Assembly: GCF_002295115.1 (NCBI RefSeq)
Contig: NZ_NSFV01000008.1
Span: forward strand, 1-64,000
Source of the DNA: Mesorhizobium sp. WSM4311
GTDB lineage: Bacteria > Pseudomonadota > Alphaproteobacteria > Rhizobiales > Rhizobiaceae
Direction: 5' to 3'
Length of the DNA: 64,000 nt
The translations under genes were made by a program, and so were the position numbers. The notes under the pieces are model-generated. The model did no database searches. It was not told the DNA's origin and was given only the letters and a program-made list of their open reading frames with translations. Below are positions 1 through 8,087 of this stretch, in pieces; position 1 is the first letter of the stretch; each line of letters starts with the position of its first letter.

Positions 1-122
1 TTGGAGCGCCAGATGGCACGCGGAAACTTGCCCGCGATGCGCTCGAGGTCGGCGAAGACACGATAGCGCCGCTCCGCGTGGAGCTGGTCGATCGCTTCTT
101 CGAAGAACCGCTGGTAGTTCAT
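1..122 (-). CDS. hemA: 5-aminolevulinate synthase, N-terminal part (cut by window edge)
   Basis: Reading leftward from the ATG at 120-122 gives MNYQRFFEEAIDQLHAERRY and then an RVFADLER block. This is the characteristic opening of alphaproteobacterial ALA synthase, the PLP enzyme that condenses glycine and succinyl-CoA in the first step of C4-pathway haem synthesis. AAAGGAG sits 7 bases before the start. About 40 residues are visible and the rest lies beyond base 1. An FNR/FixK-type dyad at 223-236 lies about 107 bp upstream. This fits the known oxygen control of rhizobial hemA, which raises haem supply for oxidases and FixL. The identification rests on the N-terminus only. Confidence 0.85.
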   Translation of the reverse strand, partial: MNYQRFFEEAIDQLHAERRYRVFADLERIAGKFPRAIWRS

Positions 123-222
123 GTCCGAACTCCTTTTCTGTGGAACGATCGCAGGTGTCGCCGCACCGGTTCCTCGCTCATTTGGCGGGGCTAGACGTAA
201 CCCCTTGCGGGAAGGGGCGACC

Positions 223-236
223 TTGATTCAGGTCAA
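223..236. promoter_or_regulatory. FNR/FixK-type anaerobox upstream of hemA
   Basis: TTGATTCAGGTCAA is seen, a dyad with one deviation from TTGAT-N4-ATCAA. It lies in the hemA upstream region, with its centre about 107 bp from the hemA start. That distance would leave a leader of roughly 65 nt if the site sits at -41.5. The regulator is not encoded in the window, and its binding is inferred from the motif. Confidence 0.7.
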
Positions 237-260
237 CTTCAGGGGCGAAGGTGTTTTTGC

Positions 261-422
261 TCAGTTCGATATGAGTCGATGCAGCGATCCGCTGCGCAGC
301 ACAGAATGCGTCACGCCGCCAAAGGCCATTTCACGGACACGGCTGTGGCCGTAACCGCCCGCAATGATCAGATCAGCCGTAAATCTGTCGACCAATCTGA
401 AGGGCTGCCCACCCGGCAAAGG
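261..422 (-). pseudogene. Universal stress protein C-terminal relic
   Basis: Minus-strand translation, open only from an in-frame stop at 423-425 down to the stop at 261-263, contains ADLIIAGGYGHSRVREMAFGG followed by VTHSVL. This is the C-terminal nucleotide-binding signature of UspA-family proteins. It closely parallels the end of the intact stress protein encoded at 3975-4784 (DLIVSGAYGHSRLREWAFGG). No N-terminal domain, start codon or SD precedes it, so it is read as a decayed gene. It lies between the hemA box and the box at 432. Apart from this relic and the two boxes, nothing else is visible in bases 123-501. Confidence 0.7.
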
Positions 423-431
423 TCAAAGGGC

Positions 432-445
432 TTGATCCTGATCAA
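432..445. promoter_or_regulatory. FNR/FixK-type anaerobox upstream of the phasin-cytochrome pair
   Basis: TTGATCCTGATCAA has two perfect TTGAT/ATCAA half sites. With the dyad centre at -41.5, transcription would start near 480, just ahead of the GGAG at 489 and the ATG at 502. This spacing supports the later start for the phasin-like gene over an in-frame ATG at 460. A second possible target is the lost stress-protein gene on the other strand. Confidence 0.8.
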
Positions 446-501
446 CGACCCCGAGGCGAATGGCATTAGCGTTGCGGCATCTCGCAACGGAGCAGCCGAT
501 C

Positions 502-885
502 ATGCACAGCTATCCAGGACCGCCGCGATCCGGCACGCAGCTGCTGCCAATGGCGGAAAATGGCCAGAAGGCGGTTCTTGCCGCCGTGTCACTCCAGGCG
601 CACGCCTTCAAGGCGATGATGCGCTATCAGATCGAAACGCTTGCCTTTCTGAGGCATCGTTGCGAGCAGGATATCAAGCTGGCGGACGATCTCATCGGTG
701 GTCCTGAATTCAATGATGCCTTCGAGGTCGTCTCCACCTTCCTGCAGAATGCAGCCTCGGACTATGTCACCGAAGCCGGCAAGGTTGCGACACTGACGTC
801 CAAGCTTGCATCGGAATCGGCCGGGCTGGTGCGCAAGGAAGCCAGAACCGCGATTGAAGACATAGCGGCGAGGACAGTCGCTTGA
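502..885 (+). CDS. Phasin-like protein
   Basis: The product is 127 aa. After a short N-terminus it becomes a helical, alanine-rich sequence (VLAAVSLQAHAFKAMMRYQI, then a stretch ending DYVTEAGKVATLTSKLASES) typical of the phasin_2 family, which coats polyhydroxybutyrate granules. The start at 502 is chosen because GGAG lies 9 bases upstream. The in-frame ATG at 460 would lie ahead of the transcription start predicted from the anaerobox at 432. The cytochrome gene follows after 24 bases, so the two are probably cotranscribed under low oxygen. A link to granules is inferred; the protein could instead be a general stress phasin. Confidence 0.7.
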   Translation: MHSYPGPPRSGTQLLPMAENGQKAVLAAVSLQAHAFKAMMRYQIETLAFLRHRCEQDIKLADDLIGGPEFNDAFEVVSTFLQNAASDYVTEAGKVATLTSKLASESAGLVRKEARTAIEDIAARTVA

Positions 886-909
886 GCGGAAATGCGGAGG
901 CTGGCAGCC

Positions 910-1263
910 ATGAACACCCGTATGGACAATAGCAGCCGCAGATATTGCGCGGCGATTTCCGTGTTGGTGGCGGTTTGGCTTGGCTGCGCACCGCCAGCCT
1001 TGGCAAATAGCTCGGTCGAACGCGGCAAGGTATTGGTTGAGTTCAATTGCGCCGGATGCCACGCGGTTGGCAGAACCGACAAGAGCAGCCATCCGGATGC
1101 GCCCGCCTTTCGCACCTTGTCGAAGCGCTATCCTATCGCGGATCTCGAGGAAGCTCTCGCGGAAGGCATCTCGACGGGACATCCGGACATGCCCGAGTGG
1201 GTTGCGAGCCCTGACCAGATCGAGGCGATCATCGCCTATATCAGCAGCCTGCAGCAACCGTGA
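910..1263 (+). CDS. Small secreted monohaem c-type cytochrome
   Basis: The product is 117 aa. An N-terminal signal segment (about residues 12-32, ending near PALA) is followed by one haem-binding motif, C47-A-G-C50-H51. M94 in HPDMPEW is the likely sixth ligand. This is the layout of a periplasmic class I cytochrome c. GGAGG lies 9 bases before the ATG at 910, favoured over the ATG at 892. It follows the phasin-like gene and shares its anaerobox, suggesting an electron carrier made at low oxygen. No oxidase or reductase partner is in the window, so its electron acceptor is unknown. Confidence 0.8.
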   Translation: MNTRMDNSSRRYCAAISVLVAVWLGCAPPALANSSVERGKVLVEFNCAGCHAVGRTDKSSHPDAPAFRTLSKRYPIADLEEALAEGISTGHPDMPEWVASPDQIEAIIAYISSLQQP

Positions 1264-1358
1264 TCGAGACACCAGCAGAGTAGGCAGAGCTGGGGTGGAT
1301 CCGATCAGGAGCGGCAAGAACGACCTCATTCCGACGGCAATCGGGGCGATTCCAGAAA

Positions 1359-1628
1359 ATGATGCAGATCAAAGCGCGGCCCATCGTTTACGGACATCTT
1401 GATACGATGTGGAAGCCAATCCTAAACGCTCCGTTTGGTCGCGATCTCGAACTTGCCGTCCTTGACGAGGACGGCGCGCACGCGCTTGTATTTCCCTGCC
1501 AAAGGGTGGGGGAGGGTTGGAAGAACGTGACCACCGGCGCGCGTGTCGATATCCGACCGACCCATTGGCGCGACTGGGCGATGGAGAAAACGCTCAACGA
1601 GGAAGACGGACTTCAGCCTGGCCGATAA
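1359..1628 (+). CDS. Conserved hypothetical protein, 89 aa
   Basis: The protein has no signal peptide or membrane segment. It contains a WKPI.NAPFGRDLELAVLDED segment, then HALVFPC and PTHWRDW, a tryptophan-rich pattern I associate with small rhizobial proteins of unknown function. Two adjacent ATGs (1359, 1362) and a later one at 1407 are possible starts. No strong SD decides between them. It ends two bases before the convergent fixJ stop. I cannot assign a function. Confidence 0.55.
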   Translation: MMQIKARPIVYGHLDTMWKPILNAPFGRDLELAVLDEDGAHALVFPCQRVGEGWKNVTTGARVDIRPTHWRDWAMEKTLNEEDGLQPGR

Positions 1629-1630
1629 GT

Positions 1631-2245
1631 CTAGGATTTGGTCTCCACGATAAGTGCCATGCGCACGAGGTGTGACAGGCTGCCTGCCGCCATCTTGCTC
1701 ATGACATTGGCCCGGTGGATTTCGACGGTGCGCGGGCTGATGCCCAGATCATATGCGATCGTCTTGTTCGGCAGGCCGGACACCAGCCCATCCAGCACCT
1801 GGCGCTCGCGCTCCGACAAGGTGGACAGGCGATCGCGGATATCCGCCGACCTGGGATGCGCCGCATGCGCCTGGTTGCGGTTGGCCAATGCGGAACGGAT
1901 CGATTCGATCAGCATCTCGTCATCGAACGGCTTCTCGATGAAGTCGGCGGCTCCCTCCTTCATCGCCTGGACGGCGAGCGCCACATCGGCATGGCCTGTC
2001 ATGACAATAACCGGAATCGTATGGCCGCCGGCTCTGAGCTGCCGCAGGAACTCGATACCGTCTATACCCGGCATGCGTACGTCGGTGACGATGCAGCCCT
2101 CGAGCCTGCCCGTTGCCGTTGACAGAAAAGCGGTGGCCGATTCGTACAGGCGCACCGCAAAATCCGCTGTCGCCAGAAGAAAACCGAGCGACTTGCGAAC
2201 GTCCACATCGTCGTCGACCACATGCACCAGATCACTATCGGCCAT
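1631..2245 (-). CDS. fixJ: FixJ-type two-component response regulator
   Basis: The product is 204 aa, the usual FixJ length. The N-terminal receiver domain has acidic residues D11-D13, phospho-acceptor D55 (TDVRMPG), T83 and K105 (EKPF). The C-terminal LuxR/GerE helix-turn-helix reads [20 protein letters not shown] and then [10 protein letters not shown]. The start is the ATG at 2245, which overlaps the end of fixL by 11 bp and implies translational coupling. Phosphorylated FixJ normally activates fixK and nif/fix promoters when oxygen falls. Neither fixK nor fixNOQP lies in this window, so its targets are elsewhere or are the boxed genes here by way of FixK. Confidence 0.88.
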   Translation of the reverse strand: MADSDLVHVVDDDVDVRKSLGFLLATADFAVRLYESATAFLSTATGRLEGCIVTDVRMPGIDGIEFLRQLRAGGHTIPVIVMTGHADVALAVQAMKEGAADFIEKPFDDEMLIESIRSALANRNQAHAAHPRSADIRDRLSTLSERERQVLDGLVSGLPNKTIAYDLGISPRTVEIHRANVMSKMAAGSLSHLVRMALIVETKS

Positions 2246-3788
2246 TTGAGACCTCTTCCTTCTCCACGATACGCAAGGTGAACCGGAAAGCCGTCCCGCC
2301 GGTCGGCATTGCCTCGGCCCATATGTGACCGCCATGCGATTCAACGATGGTGCGGCAAATCGAAAGCCCGACGCCCATGCCGTGCTTCTTGGTGGTCACA
2401 AAGGGCTGGAAGAGTTGCGCCGAGACCTCCGGGGCAAGGCCTGGGCCAGTATCGATCACGCTCACTTCGGCCATTCCATCATCGCGGGCGACAGTTGTGA
2501 CCTTCAATTCGCGGCGCGGCGAGCCTTGCATTGCCTCTACGGCATTGCGCATCAGGTTGAGCAGAACCTGCTGGATCTGGATGCGATCGGTCAACACCAG
2601 TTCGGCGGCACGGTCGAGCTTGTAGCTGACGAGGACGTTTATCTCCCGTGCTCCGACCAGTGCCAGGGACGAAGCTTCCTCGATCAGCGTCGGCAGTCGT
2701 TCGACCTGGCGCTCGCTTTCGCCTCTTGCAACGAAATCCCTCAGATGCCTGATGACGTTTCCCGCCCTCAGGGCCTGCTCGGCGGCTTTATCCACGGCAT
2801 CCCGCAGCATTGGCGCATTTTCTTCCTTGCTGTTTTCGAGAAGTCGCCGGCTGCCTTTCAAATAGTTCGTGATCGCCGTAAGCGGCTGGTTGATCTCATG
2901 GGCCAAGGTGGAAGCCATTTCGCCGAGAGCGGTAAACCGCGCCATATGGAGAAGCTCCTGCTGCTGCTCCTGGATTCTCGCTTCCGCCCGGTGGCGTTCG
3001 GTCAGGTCGCGGCAGAAGCCCGTGAAGAAGCGTCCGGTTCCCGGGTGCATCTCGCCGACGGAAAGCTCCATCGGGAAAGTCGTGCCGTCCTTGCGTGCCC
3101 CGGTAACGGTGCGGCCGAGCCCGATGATCCGACGCTCTCCTGTCGTCAAATAGCGAAGCAGATAGGCATCATGCTCGTCGCGATAGGGCGAGGGCATCAG
3201 CAGATTGACGTTTTGCCCGATGACCTCGCTTGACTGGTAGCCGAACAGCGATTCGGCAGCGGTGCTGAAGGACTGGATCCGCCCCTGTTCGTCGATGACG
3301 ACCATGGCGTCGGGCACCGTGGCCAGGATCGAACGCAAATGATCCTCACGCAACCGAAGGGCGGCGTTGGCAAAGGAGAGTTCGCTGACATCCGTGCCTT
3401 CAATGAAGATCGCGGTGATCCGCCCGTCATCGCCCTTGATCGGCTGATAGACGAAATCAAGGATGCGCTCTTCGATCGGCCCGTCTTCATGGTTGCGGAG
3501 GCCGACCTTCACACCTTGTCCCCTGTAGGGCACGCCGGTCTTGTGCACCTGATCCAGATGTTCGAAAAATTCGTGTCCCTCGAGTTCCGGAAAGGCATCG
3601 CGGATGGACTTTCCAACGACTTGCCGGTCTCCGATGAGCCTTTGGTAGGCCGCATTGGTCAGTTCGAAGACATGGTCTGGTCCTTGCAGCAGCGCCATGA
3701 AGCCCGGGGCCTGCTCGAACATCTGCGACAAGACGGATTTCAGCATCGTCCCGTCGGCCGACAAAATAAGCGCTTCGTCTTGGCTCAC
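2235..3788 (-). CDS. fixL: FixL-type oxygen-sensing histidine kinase with an extra N-terminal PAS domain
   Basis: The product is 517 aa from a GTG start; an ATG 42 bases downstream is an alternative. Domains are a PAS-like domain (about 20-140), a second PAS (about 150-265), HisKA with H297 in [12 protein letters not shown], and an HATPase with N box and DTGPGLA. The second PAS carries the FixL haem signature: H206 in RDEHDAYL as proximal haem ligand and R226 in [10 protein letters not shown] as the oxygen-switch arginine. No membrane segments are visible, so it is a soluble FixL like that of Bradyrhizobium. The role of the first PAS is unknown. Confidence 0.88.
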   Translation of the reverse strand: MSQDEALILSADGTMLKSVLSQMFEQAPGFMALLQGPDHVFELTNAAYQRLIGDRQVVGKSIRDAFPELEGHEFFEHLDQVHKTGVPYRGQGVKVGLRNHEDGPIEERILDFVYQPIKGDDGRITAIFIEGTDVSELSFANAALRLREDHLRSILATVPDAMVVIDEQGRIQSFSTAAESLFGYQSSEVIGQNVNLLMPSPYRDEHDAYLLRYLTTGERRIIGLGRTVTGARKDGTTFPMELSVGEMHPGTGRFFTGFCRDLTERHRAEARIQEQQQELLHMARFTALGEMASTLAHEINQPLTAITNYLKGSRRLLENSKEENAPMLRDAVDKAAEQALRAGNVIRHLRDFVARGESERQVERLPTLIEEASSLALVGAREINVLVSYKLDRAAELVLTDRIQIQQVLLNLMRNAVEAMQGSPRRELKVTTVARDDGMAEVSVIDTGPGLAPEVSAQLFQPFVTTKKHGMGVGLSICRTIVESHGGHIWAEAMPTGGTAFRFTLRIVEKEEVSNGR

Positions 3789-3897
3789 CTGCTGACGCCC
3801 CTGGATTCGAAAGACTTGCCGAAGGCGTAGTTATCACTTCTCGCCACACACGCAAAACGGATCGGGGCTTCCGCGTGGAATGCCAGCGTCGGGTCAT

Positions 3898-3911
3898 TTG
3901 ATGCGCATCAA
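3898..3911. promoter_or_regulatory. FNR/FixK-type anaerobox between fixL and the stress-protein/ATPase operon
   Basis: TTGATGCGCATCAA is a fully palindromic 14-mer. Its centre lies 70 bp before the stress-protein ATG at 3975. A site at -41.5 predicts transcription from about 3946, ahead of the AAAGAGG SD at 3962 and downstream of the earlier in-frame ATG at 3930. It is also about 116 bp from the fixL start, so feedback on fixL is possible but unproven. Confidence 0.8.
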
Positions 3912-3974
3912 GGTGCCGGGCGCCCGCGAATGCAATTCATCGCGCATTCCTGCGTTTCAGAAAAGAGGCCGGCA

Positions 3975-4784
3975 ATGTGCTACAAGTCGATCATCGTAAA
4001 CCTTGCGGTGGATGCACCTCCCGCACCGATCGTAAACGTTGGGGTCGAACTGGCGGAACGGTTTGGAGCCCGTCTCATCGGTCTGGCGGCAGCGGATGTT
4101 CCGCCCCTGGTCGCGACTGGCCAGGGCATGGTCTACGAAGGCGAGATCATGCAGATCCAACGGACGGAAATCGAAAAGCGGCTTGCAGAACTGCGAGCCG
4201 AGTTCGAAAGGCTGGTTCCGGCTTCGATCTTCAGCGAATGGGGGCAAGCTGTTTGCAGCCCGACCCGGTTCCTCTGTGTTTCCGCCAGAGCGGCCGACCT
4301 CGTCGTTACCGGCCAGGCAGGAGACAATGTGTTTCGCGCCGTGGATGTCGGCAGCCTGACACTGGGCACCGGGCGTCCGGTCCTGGTCGCCGCAACCAAC
4401 GTCGAGCACGTCCTTGCAAAAACCGTTCTTGTCGCGTGGAAGGACACCAGGGAGGCGCGGCGGGCGATGGCTGATGCGTTGCCTTTCCTGGCCAAAGCCA
4501 GCGAAGTCGTGATTGCCACGATTGACACCGACCGCGACGAAAGCATTCGCGACAGCCTCGCCGATGTCGCGGTCTTTCTCGAGCACCATGGCATCAAGGC
4601 GCGAACCGAGCTGATCGCCGGTGAGGCTGATGGCGACCGGTTGCTGACATTCGCACGCTCGATCCAAACGGACCTCATCGTCTCGGGCGCCTATGGCCAT
4701 AGTCGCTTGCGGGAATGGGCGTTCGGCGGCGTTACCCGCACGCTGATCGAAGAGAGCGGCATCAACCGCTTCATGTCGTATTGA
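3975..4784 (+). CDS. Tandem-domain universal stress protein
   Basis: The product is 269 aa, which fits two UspA-like halves: MCYKSIIVNLAVD opens the first, and the second begins near KTVLVAWKDTREARRAMADA. The C-terminus carries the nucleotide-binding signature SGAYGHSRLREWAFGG. The start at 3975 is favoured by AAAGAGG upstream and by the anaerobox at 3898. The stop overlaps the ATPase start (TGATG), so the two are translationally coupled. UspA proteins of this type are common members of anaerobic regulons. Its substrate or partner is not known. Confidence 0.85.
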   Translation: MCYKSIIVNLAVDAPPAPIVNVGVELAERFGARLIGLAAADVPPLVATGQGMVYEGEIMQIQRTEIEKRLAELRAEFERLVPASIFSEWGQAVCSPTRFLCVSARAADLVVTGQAGDNVFRAVDVGSLTLGTGRPVLVAATNVEHVLAKTVLVAWKDTREARRAMADALPFLAKASEVVIATIDTDRDESIRDSLADVAVFLEHHGIKARTELIAGEADGDRLLTFARSIQTDLIVSGAYGHSRLREWAFGGVTRTLIEESGINRFMSY

Positions 4785-7402
4785 TGATAGGCGAGGCTGA
4801 CCAGCGATCCGTCTCACCAGAGGACGGTGCCTATTGGTCGATCGAGACCAATGACCTCCTGCTACGCCTTGAGACCTCAGTCTCGGGGCTTGCTTCGTCC
4901 GAGGCGGCATCGAGGCTCGCAAAATTCGGCCGAAACACACCCGCGTCGACGTCAAGCGCGTCGGCCATGGCAGTGTTTGCCCGCCAGTTCCGCAGCCCGC
5001 TGGTCCTAATCCTCATTTTCGCGGCCTGCGTATCGGCCTTCGTCGGGGATGGCCAGGAGGCTGCGATCATCGGCGCGATCGTGCTGGCAAGCTGCGTCCT
5101 GAGCTTCACCCAAGAGTACGGTGCGTCGCGGGCGACCGAAGCACTGAAACAGCGTATTTCGCGCAAGGCTATTGTGTTGCGCGACGGCGCCGAGTGCTCG
5201 GTCGCCGCCGACGACATCGTGCCGGGCGACGTGATCCGGCTTTCGGCCGGAAACCTCATCCCAGTCGACGGTATCATTCTGGAAGCGCGCGATTTCAATG
5301 TCAGCGAGGCCGTGCTGACCGGCGAGACCTTTCCCGCCGTGAAGACACCGGGACGCTCGGCGCCGGATGCCGCGCTCACGCTGCGCACCAACGCGGTCTT
5401 TACGGGAACATCCGTCCGTAGCGGCACCGCAACCGTGCTTGCAGCAGCAACGGGCCCCCGCACGGAATTTGCGTCGATCGCCGCGGCCCTGGAGCGACAA
5501 ATCCCCGAAACAGGGTTTGCCCGGGGCATCAGGCTGTTCGGCTATCTGATGACTGAGATCATGCTGGCGATTGTCATCCTGGTGTTCTTCGCGAACCTGA
5601 TGCTGCATCGGCCGCTCATTGAATCGCTGCTGTTTTCGCTGGCACTGGCGGTTGGTCTTACGCCCGAACTTCTCCCGGCCATCATCAGCGTGACGCTGGC
5701 TCGAGGGGCTCGCGCGATGGCAGTCAATGGCGTCATCGTGCGCCGTCTCGATGCCATCGAGAACCTGGGCAGCATGGATTTGTTGTGCACCGACAAAACG
5801 GGGACGCTGACTGAAGGCGTTATCCACCTGGATGGATGGCTCGATGTCGACGGCAATCCATCAACCGATATCCTGCTCTGGGGACGTCTCAACGCGACCC
5901 TGCAGACCGGACTGAAGAATCCACTGGACGAAGCAATCGCCGGTGCGCCAGGCGAGGGCGCATCATTGGCGGCCTTCACGAAAGTCGACGAAATCCCCTA
6001 CGATTTCATTCGCAAGCGACTATCGGTCGTGGTGCGGAACAAGGACGCCCAGGATCTTCTGATTACCAAAGGTGCCGTACAAAATGTCCTCGAAACCTGC
6101 AGCTTCGTCCGAACAGCCAAGGGGCTGGAACCTCTCAATGAAATGGACCGGGCGGCAATCGAGGAAAAATTCCGACGCTGGAGCGCGGACGGCTACCGCG
6201 TTCTGGGCTTGGCAATCCGTCGGTTTGAGCGCCAGAAAACGTTCAGCAGGAAAAACGAGATCGATCTCGCCTTCGCGGGCTTCCTGCTTTTCCTCGACCC
6301 GCCAAAGAGAGGCGTCAAGGAGACGCTTGCCGAACTCGCCCAGCGCGGCATCGCGGTAAAGGTCATTTCTGGCGACAACCGTTACGTTGCCGCGCATCTC
6401 GCCCAGGCGATCGGCTTGCGGGCCGACAGGATCATGACCGGCGAGGAGCTTTCGAAATTGACGAAGAGCGCGCTCTTCGCAGGCGTGCAGCACACCGACC
6501 TCTTCGTCGAGATCGACCCCAACCAGAAGGAGCGCATCGTTCAGGCGTTGCGGAGCAGGGGCCGTGTCGTTGGTTACCTGGGCGACGGCATCAATGATGC
6601 GCCCGCCCTTCATGAGGCAGACATAGGCATCTCGGTCGACAGCGCCGTCGATGTCGCGCGCGAGGCGGCCGATATCATCCTTCTCAAGCAGGATCTCGGC
6701 GTGCTGGTGCGCGGCGTCGACGATGGCCGCAAGACCTTCGCGAACACGATGAAGTACATTTCCATCACCACCAGCGCCAATTTCGGCAACATGATCAGCA
6801 TGGCTGTCGCCTCACTGTTCCTGCCTTTCCTGCCGCTTCTGGCCAAGCAGATCCTGCTCAACAATTTCCTTTCCGACGTTCCTTCACTCGCCATTGCAAG
6901 TGACAACGTCGATCCCGACCAACTGCACAGACCTCGCCACTGGGATATCCGTTTTGTGCGGCGGTTCATGATTAGCTTTGGCTTGGTCAGTTCGCTGTTC
7001 GACTTCGCGACCTTCGCATTCCTTCTGTTCTTCGCGCATGCCACGGAGGCCGCATTCCAGACCGCCTGGTTTGTCGAGTCGTTGCTGACGGAGCTTGCCA
7101 TCGTGCTCATTGTGCGCACGCACAGGGCTTTCTGGGCGAGCCGTCCAAGCCCGTTGCTTGCCTGGCTTACATTGGCTGTCGGGATTATCGCGATCATGAT
7201 CCCCTATCTGCCGTTTGCGGCCTGGTTCGGCTTCGTGCCCTTGCCTCTGCCCGTACTTGCCGGACTTGTCGCAATTACCGCGCTCTATCTACTCGCCTCG
7301 GAGGCGACCAAGCGCTGGTTTTTCGGACAAGAGAGTCGGGCCCGCAAGAAGTTGCTTGCCCGTCAGCGGTCCTTTCTCGATCGCCTTGTGGCCAAGGTTT
7401 AG
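4784..7402 (+). CDS. MgtA-type magnesium-transporting P-type ATPase
   Basis: The product is 872 aa, inner membrane. It has an N-terminal cation-ATPase domain, an actuator TGE motif (VLTGETFPAVK), the membrane motif VGLTPELLPAIISVTLARGA, phosphorylated D337 in DKTGTLTEG, the hinge GDGINDAPAL, and C-terminal helices with NNFLSDVPSLAIASDNVD. The TPELLP and DNVD blocks match the P3B magnesium importers MgtA/MgtB rather than calcium or proton pumps. The start at 4784 overlaps the stress-protein stop by one base; longer in-frame starts would lie inside that gene. The anaerobox at 3898 suggests induction at low oxygen. The ion specificity is inferred from family motifs. Confidence 0.85.
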   Translation: MIGEADQRSVSPEDGAYWSIETNDLLLRLETSVSGLASSEAASRLAKFGRNTPASTSSASAMAVFARQFRSPLVLILIFAACVSAFVGDGQEAAIIGAIVLASCVLSFTQEYGASRATEALKQRISRKAIVLRDGAECSVAADDIVPGDVIRLSAGNLIPVDGIILEARDFNVSEAVLTGETFPAVKTPGRSAPDAALTLRTNAVFTGTSVRSGTATVLAAATGPRTEFASIAAALERQIPETGFARGIRLFGYLMTEIMLAIVILVFFANLMLHRPLIESLLFSLALAVGLTPELLPAIISVTLARGARAMAVNGVIVRRLDAIENLGSMDLLCTDKTGTLTEGVIHLDGWLDVDGNPSTDILLWGRLNATLQTGLKNPLDEAIAGAPGEGASLAAFTKVDEIPYDFIRKRLSVVVRNKDAQDLLITKGAVQNVLETCSFVRTAKGLEPLNEMDRAAIEEKFRRWSADGYRVLGLAIRRFERQKTFSRKNEIDLAFAGFLLFLDPPKRGVKETLAELAQRGIAVKVISGDNRYVAAHLAQAIGLRADRIMTGEELSKLTKSALFAGVQHTDLFVEIDPNQKERIVQALRSRGRVVGYLGDGINDAPALHEADIGISVDSAVDVAREAADIILLKQDLGVLVRGVDDGRKTFANTMKYISITTSANFGNMISMAVASLFLPFLPLLAKQILLNNFLSDVPSLAIASDNVDPDQLHRPRHWDIRFVRRFMISFGLVSSLFDFATFAFLLFFAHATEAAFQTAWFVESLLTELAIVLIVRTHRAFWASRPSPLLAWLTLAVGIIAIMIPYLPFAAWFGFVPLPLPVLAGLVAITALYLLASEATKRWFFGQESRARKKLLARQRSFLDRLVAKV

Positions 7403-7450
7403 CGCCATGCTCCCTGTTGGGGGCTCAGGGATCGGCAACGATGCCGCCTG

Positions 7451-7464
7451 TTGATCGAGATCAA
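7451..7464. promoter_or_regulatory. FNR/FixK-type anaerobox upstream of the DUF6455 gene
   Basis: TTGATCGAGATCAA has two perfect half sites. Its centre is 59 bp before the ATG at 7517. A site at -41.5 predicts a start near 7499, directly before the AGGAG at 7504. Confidence 0.8.
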
Positions 7465-7516
7465 CGCCGCCTGCCGCCAACATGCCAATGATGGCCAGTA
7501 GGCAGGAGTGATCACC

Positions 7517-7786
7517 ATGACCTTTCTCGATTACCTGATTTCAATTGATGCCAGAACCACCTTGATGGACCGCATGATGCGGAAGCTGGGCGTCGACAGA
7601 CAATTGAAGGTCGTGGCAGACCATACCGCCGTCACCAACCGGGCGGTGGACCGCTGCCAATCCTGCGGGCACCAGGACGAATGCTCGGTTTGGCTCGACG
7701 AACATCAGCAAGCCGATAACCCGCCAGACTATTGCCGCAACAGCGACCTGATCGCTCGGTTGCGGCATGCGGCCGGTCAACGGTAA
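7517..7786 (+). CDS. DUF6455 family small cysteine-rich protein
   Basis: The product is 89 aa. It contains LDYLISIDARTTLMDRMMRKLGV and a cysteine cluster, C47-x2-C50-x5-C56 and then PDYC73RN. This pattern is typical of DUF6455 proteins found in respiration and denitrification neighbourhoods, and the cysteines could bind metal or an Fe-S cluster. The ATG at 7517 is chosen over an in-frame GTG at 7508, which overlaps the AGGAG SD. It has its own anaerobox at 7451. The biochemical role is unknown. Confidence 0.8.
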   Translation: MTFLDYLISIDARTTLMDRMMRKLGVDRQLKVVADHTAVTNRAVDRCQSCGHQDECSVWLDEHQQADNPPDYCRNSDLIARLRHAAGQR

Positions 7787-7830
7787 TCATTCGAATACTC
7801 AGCCTGGACGATGTCGTGCTGTCCGTGTTT

Positions 7831-7844
7831 TTGACGAGAGTCAA
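7831..7844. promoter_or_regulatory. Variant anaerobox without an obvious target gene
   Basis: TTGACGAGAGTCAA has perfectly symmetric half sites but with TTGAC/GTCAA. It lies in the 301-base space between two convergent genes (7787-8087). Downstream there is GGAGG at 7917-7921 and an in-frame stretch up to a stop near 8012 that ends in a hydrophobic segment, but no ATG or GTG follows the SD. It may serve a tiny unrecognised gene or be a leftover of a lost one. Confidence 0.45.
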
Positions 7845-8087
7845 CGCGAGCCACGTGTTGCAGTTGATAGGTTTACGTTCCACCGGGTGTGGCTTTTGCT
7901 GGGGCGGCGCTTCTGCGGAGGCAAAACACTGGCAGAAAAAGTTGCGGGCACGGCGCTTATTGCCTTTGCCCTGTTGCTCCTTCGACCATTGATACCCATG
8001 GTCGCGCCCTAGGCGCGGCGAAGCCTTGGGCGAGGACTGGCAACACAGAGGGCAATGGTGCCTTGCTGCGGATCAATGTCAGCTCCG

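Noticed and set aside
279-707. Open frame of 142 codons on the plus strand overlapping the start of the phasin-like gene
   Set aside because: It runs across the Usp relic, the anaerobox and the phasin start, has no SD and no family pattern, and reads the phasin gene out of frame.
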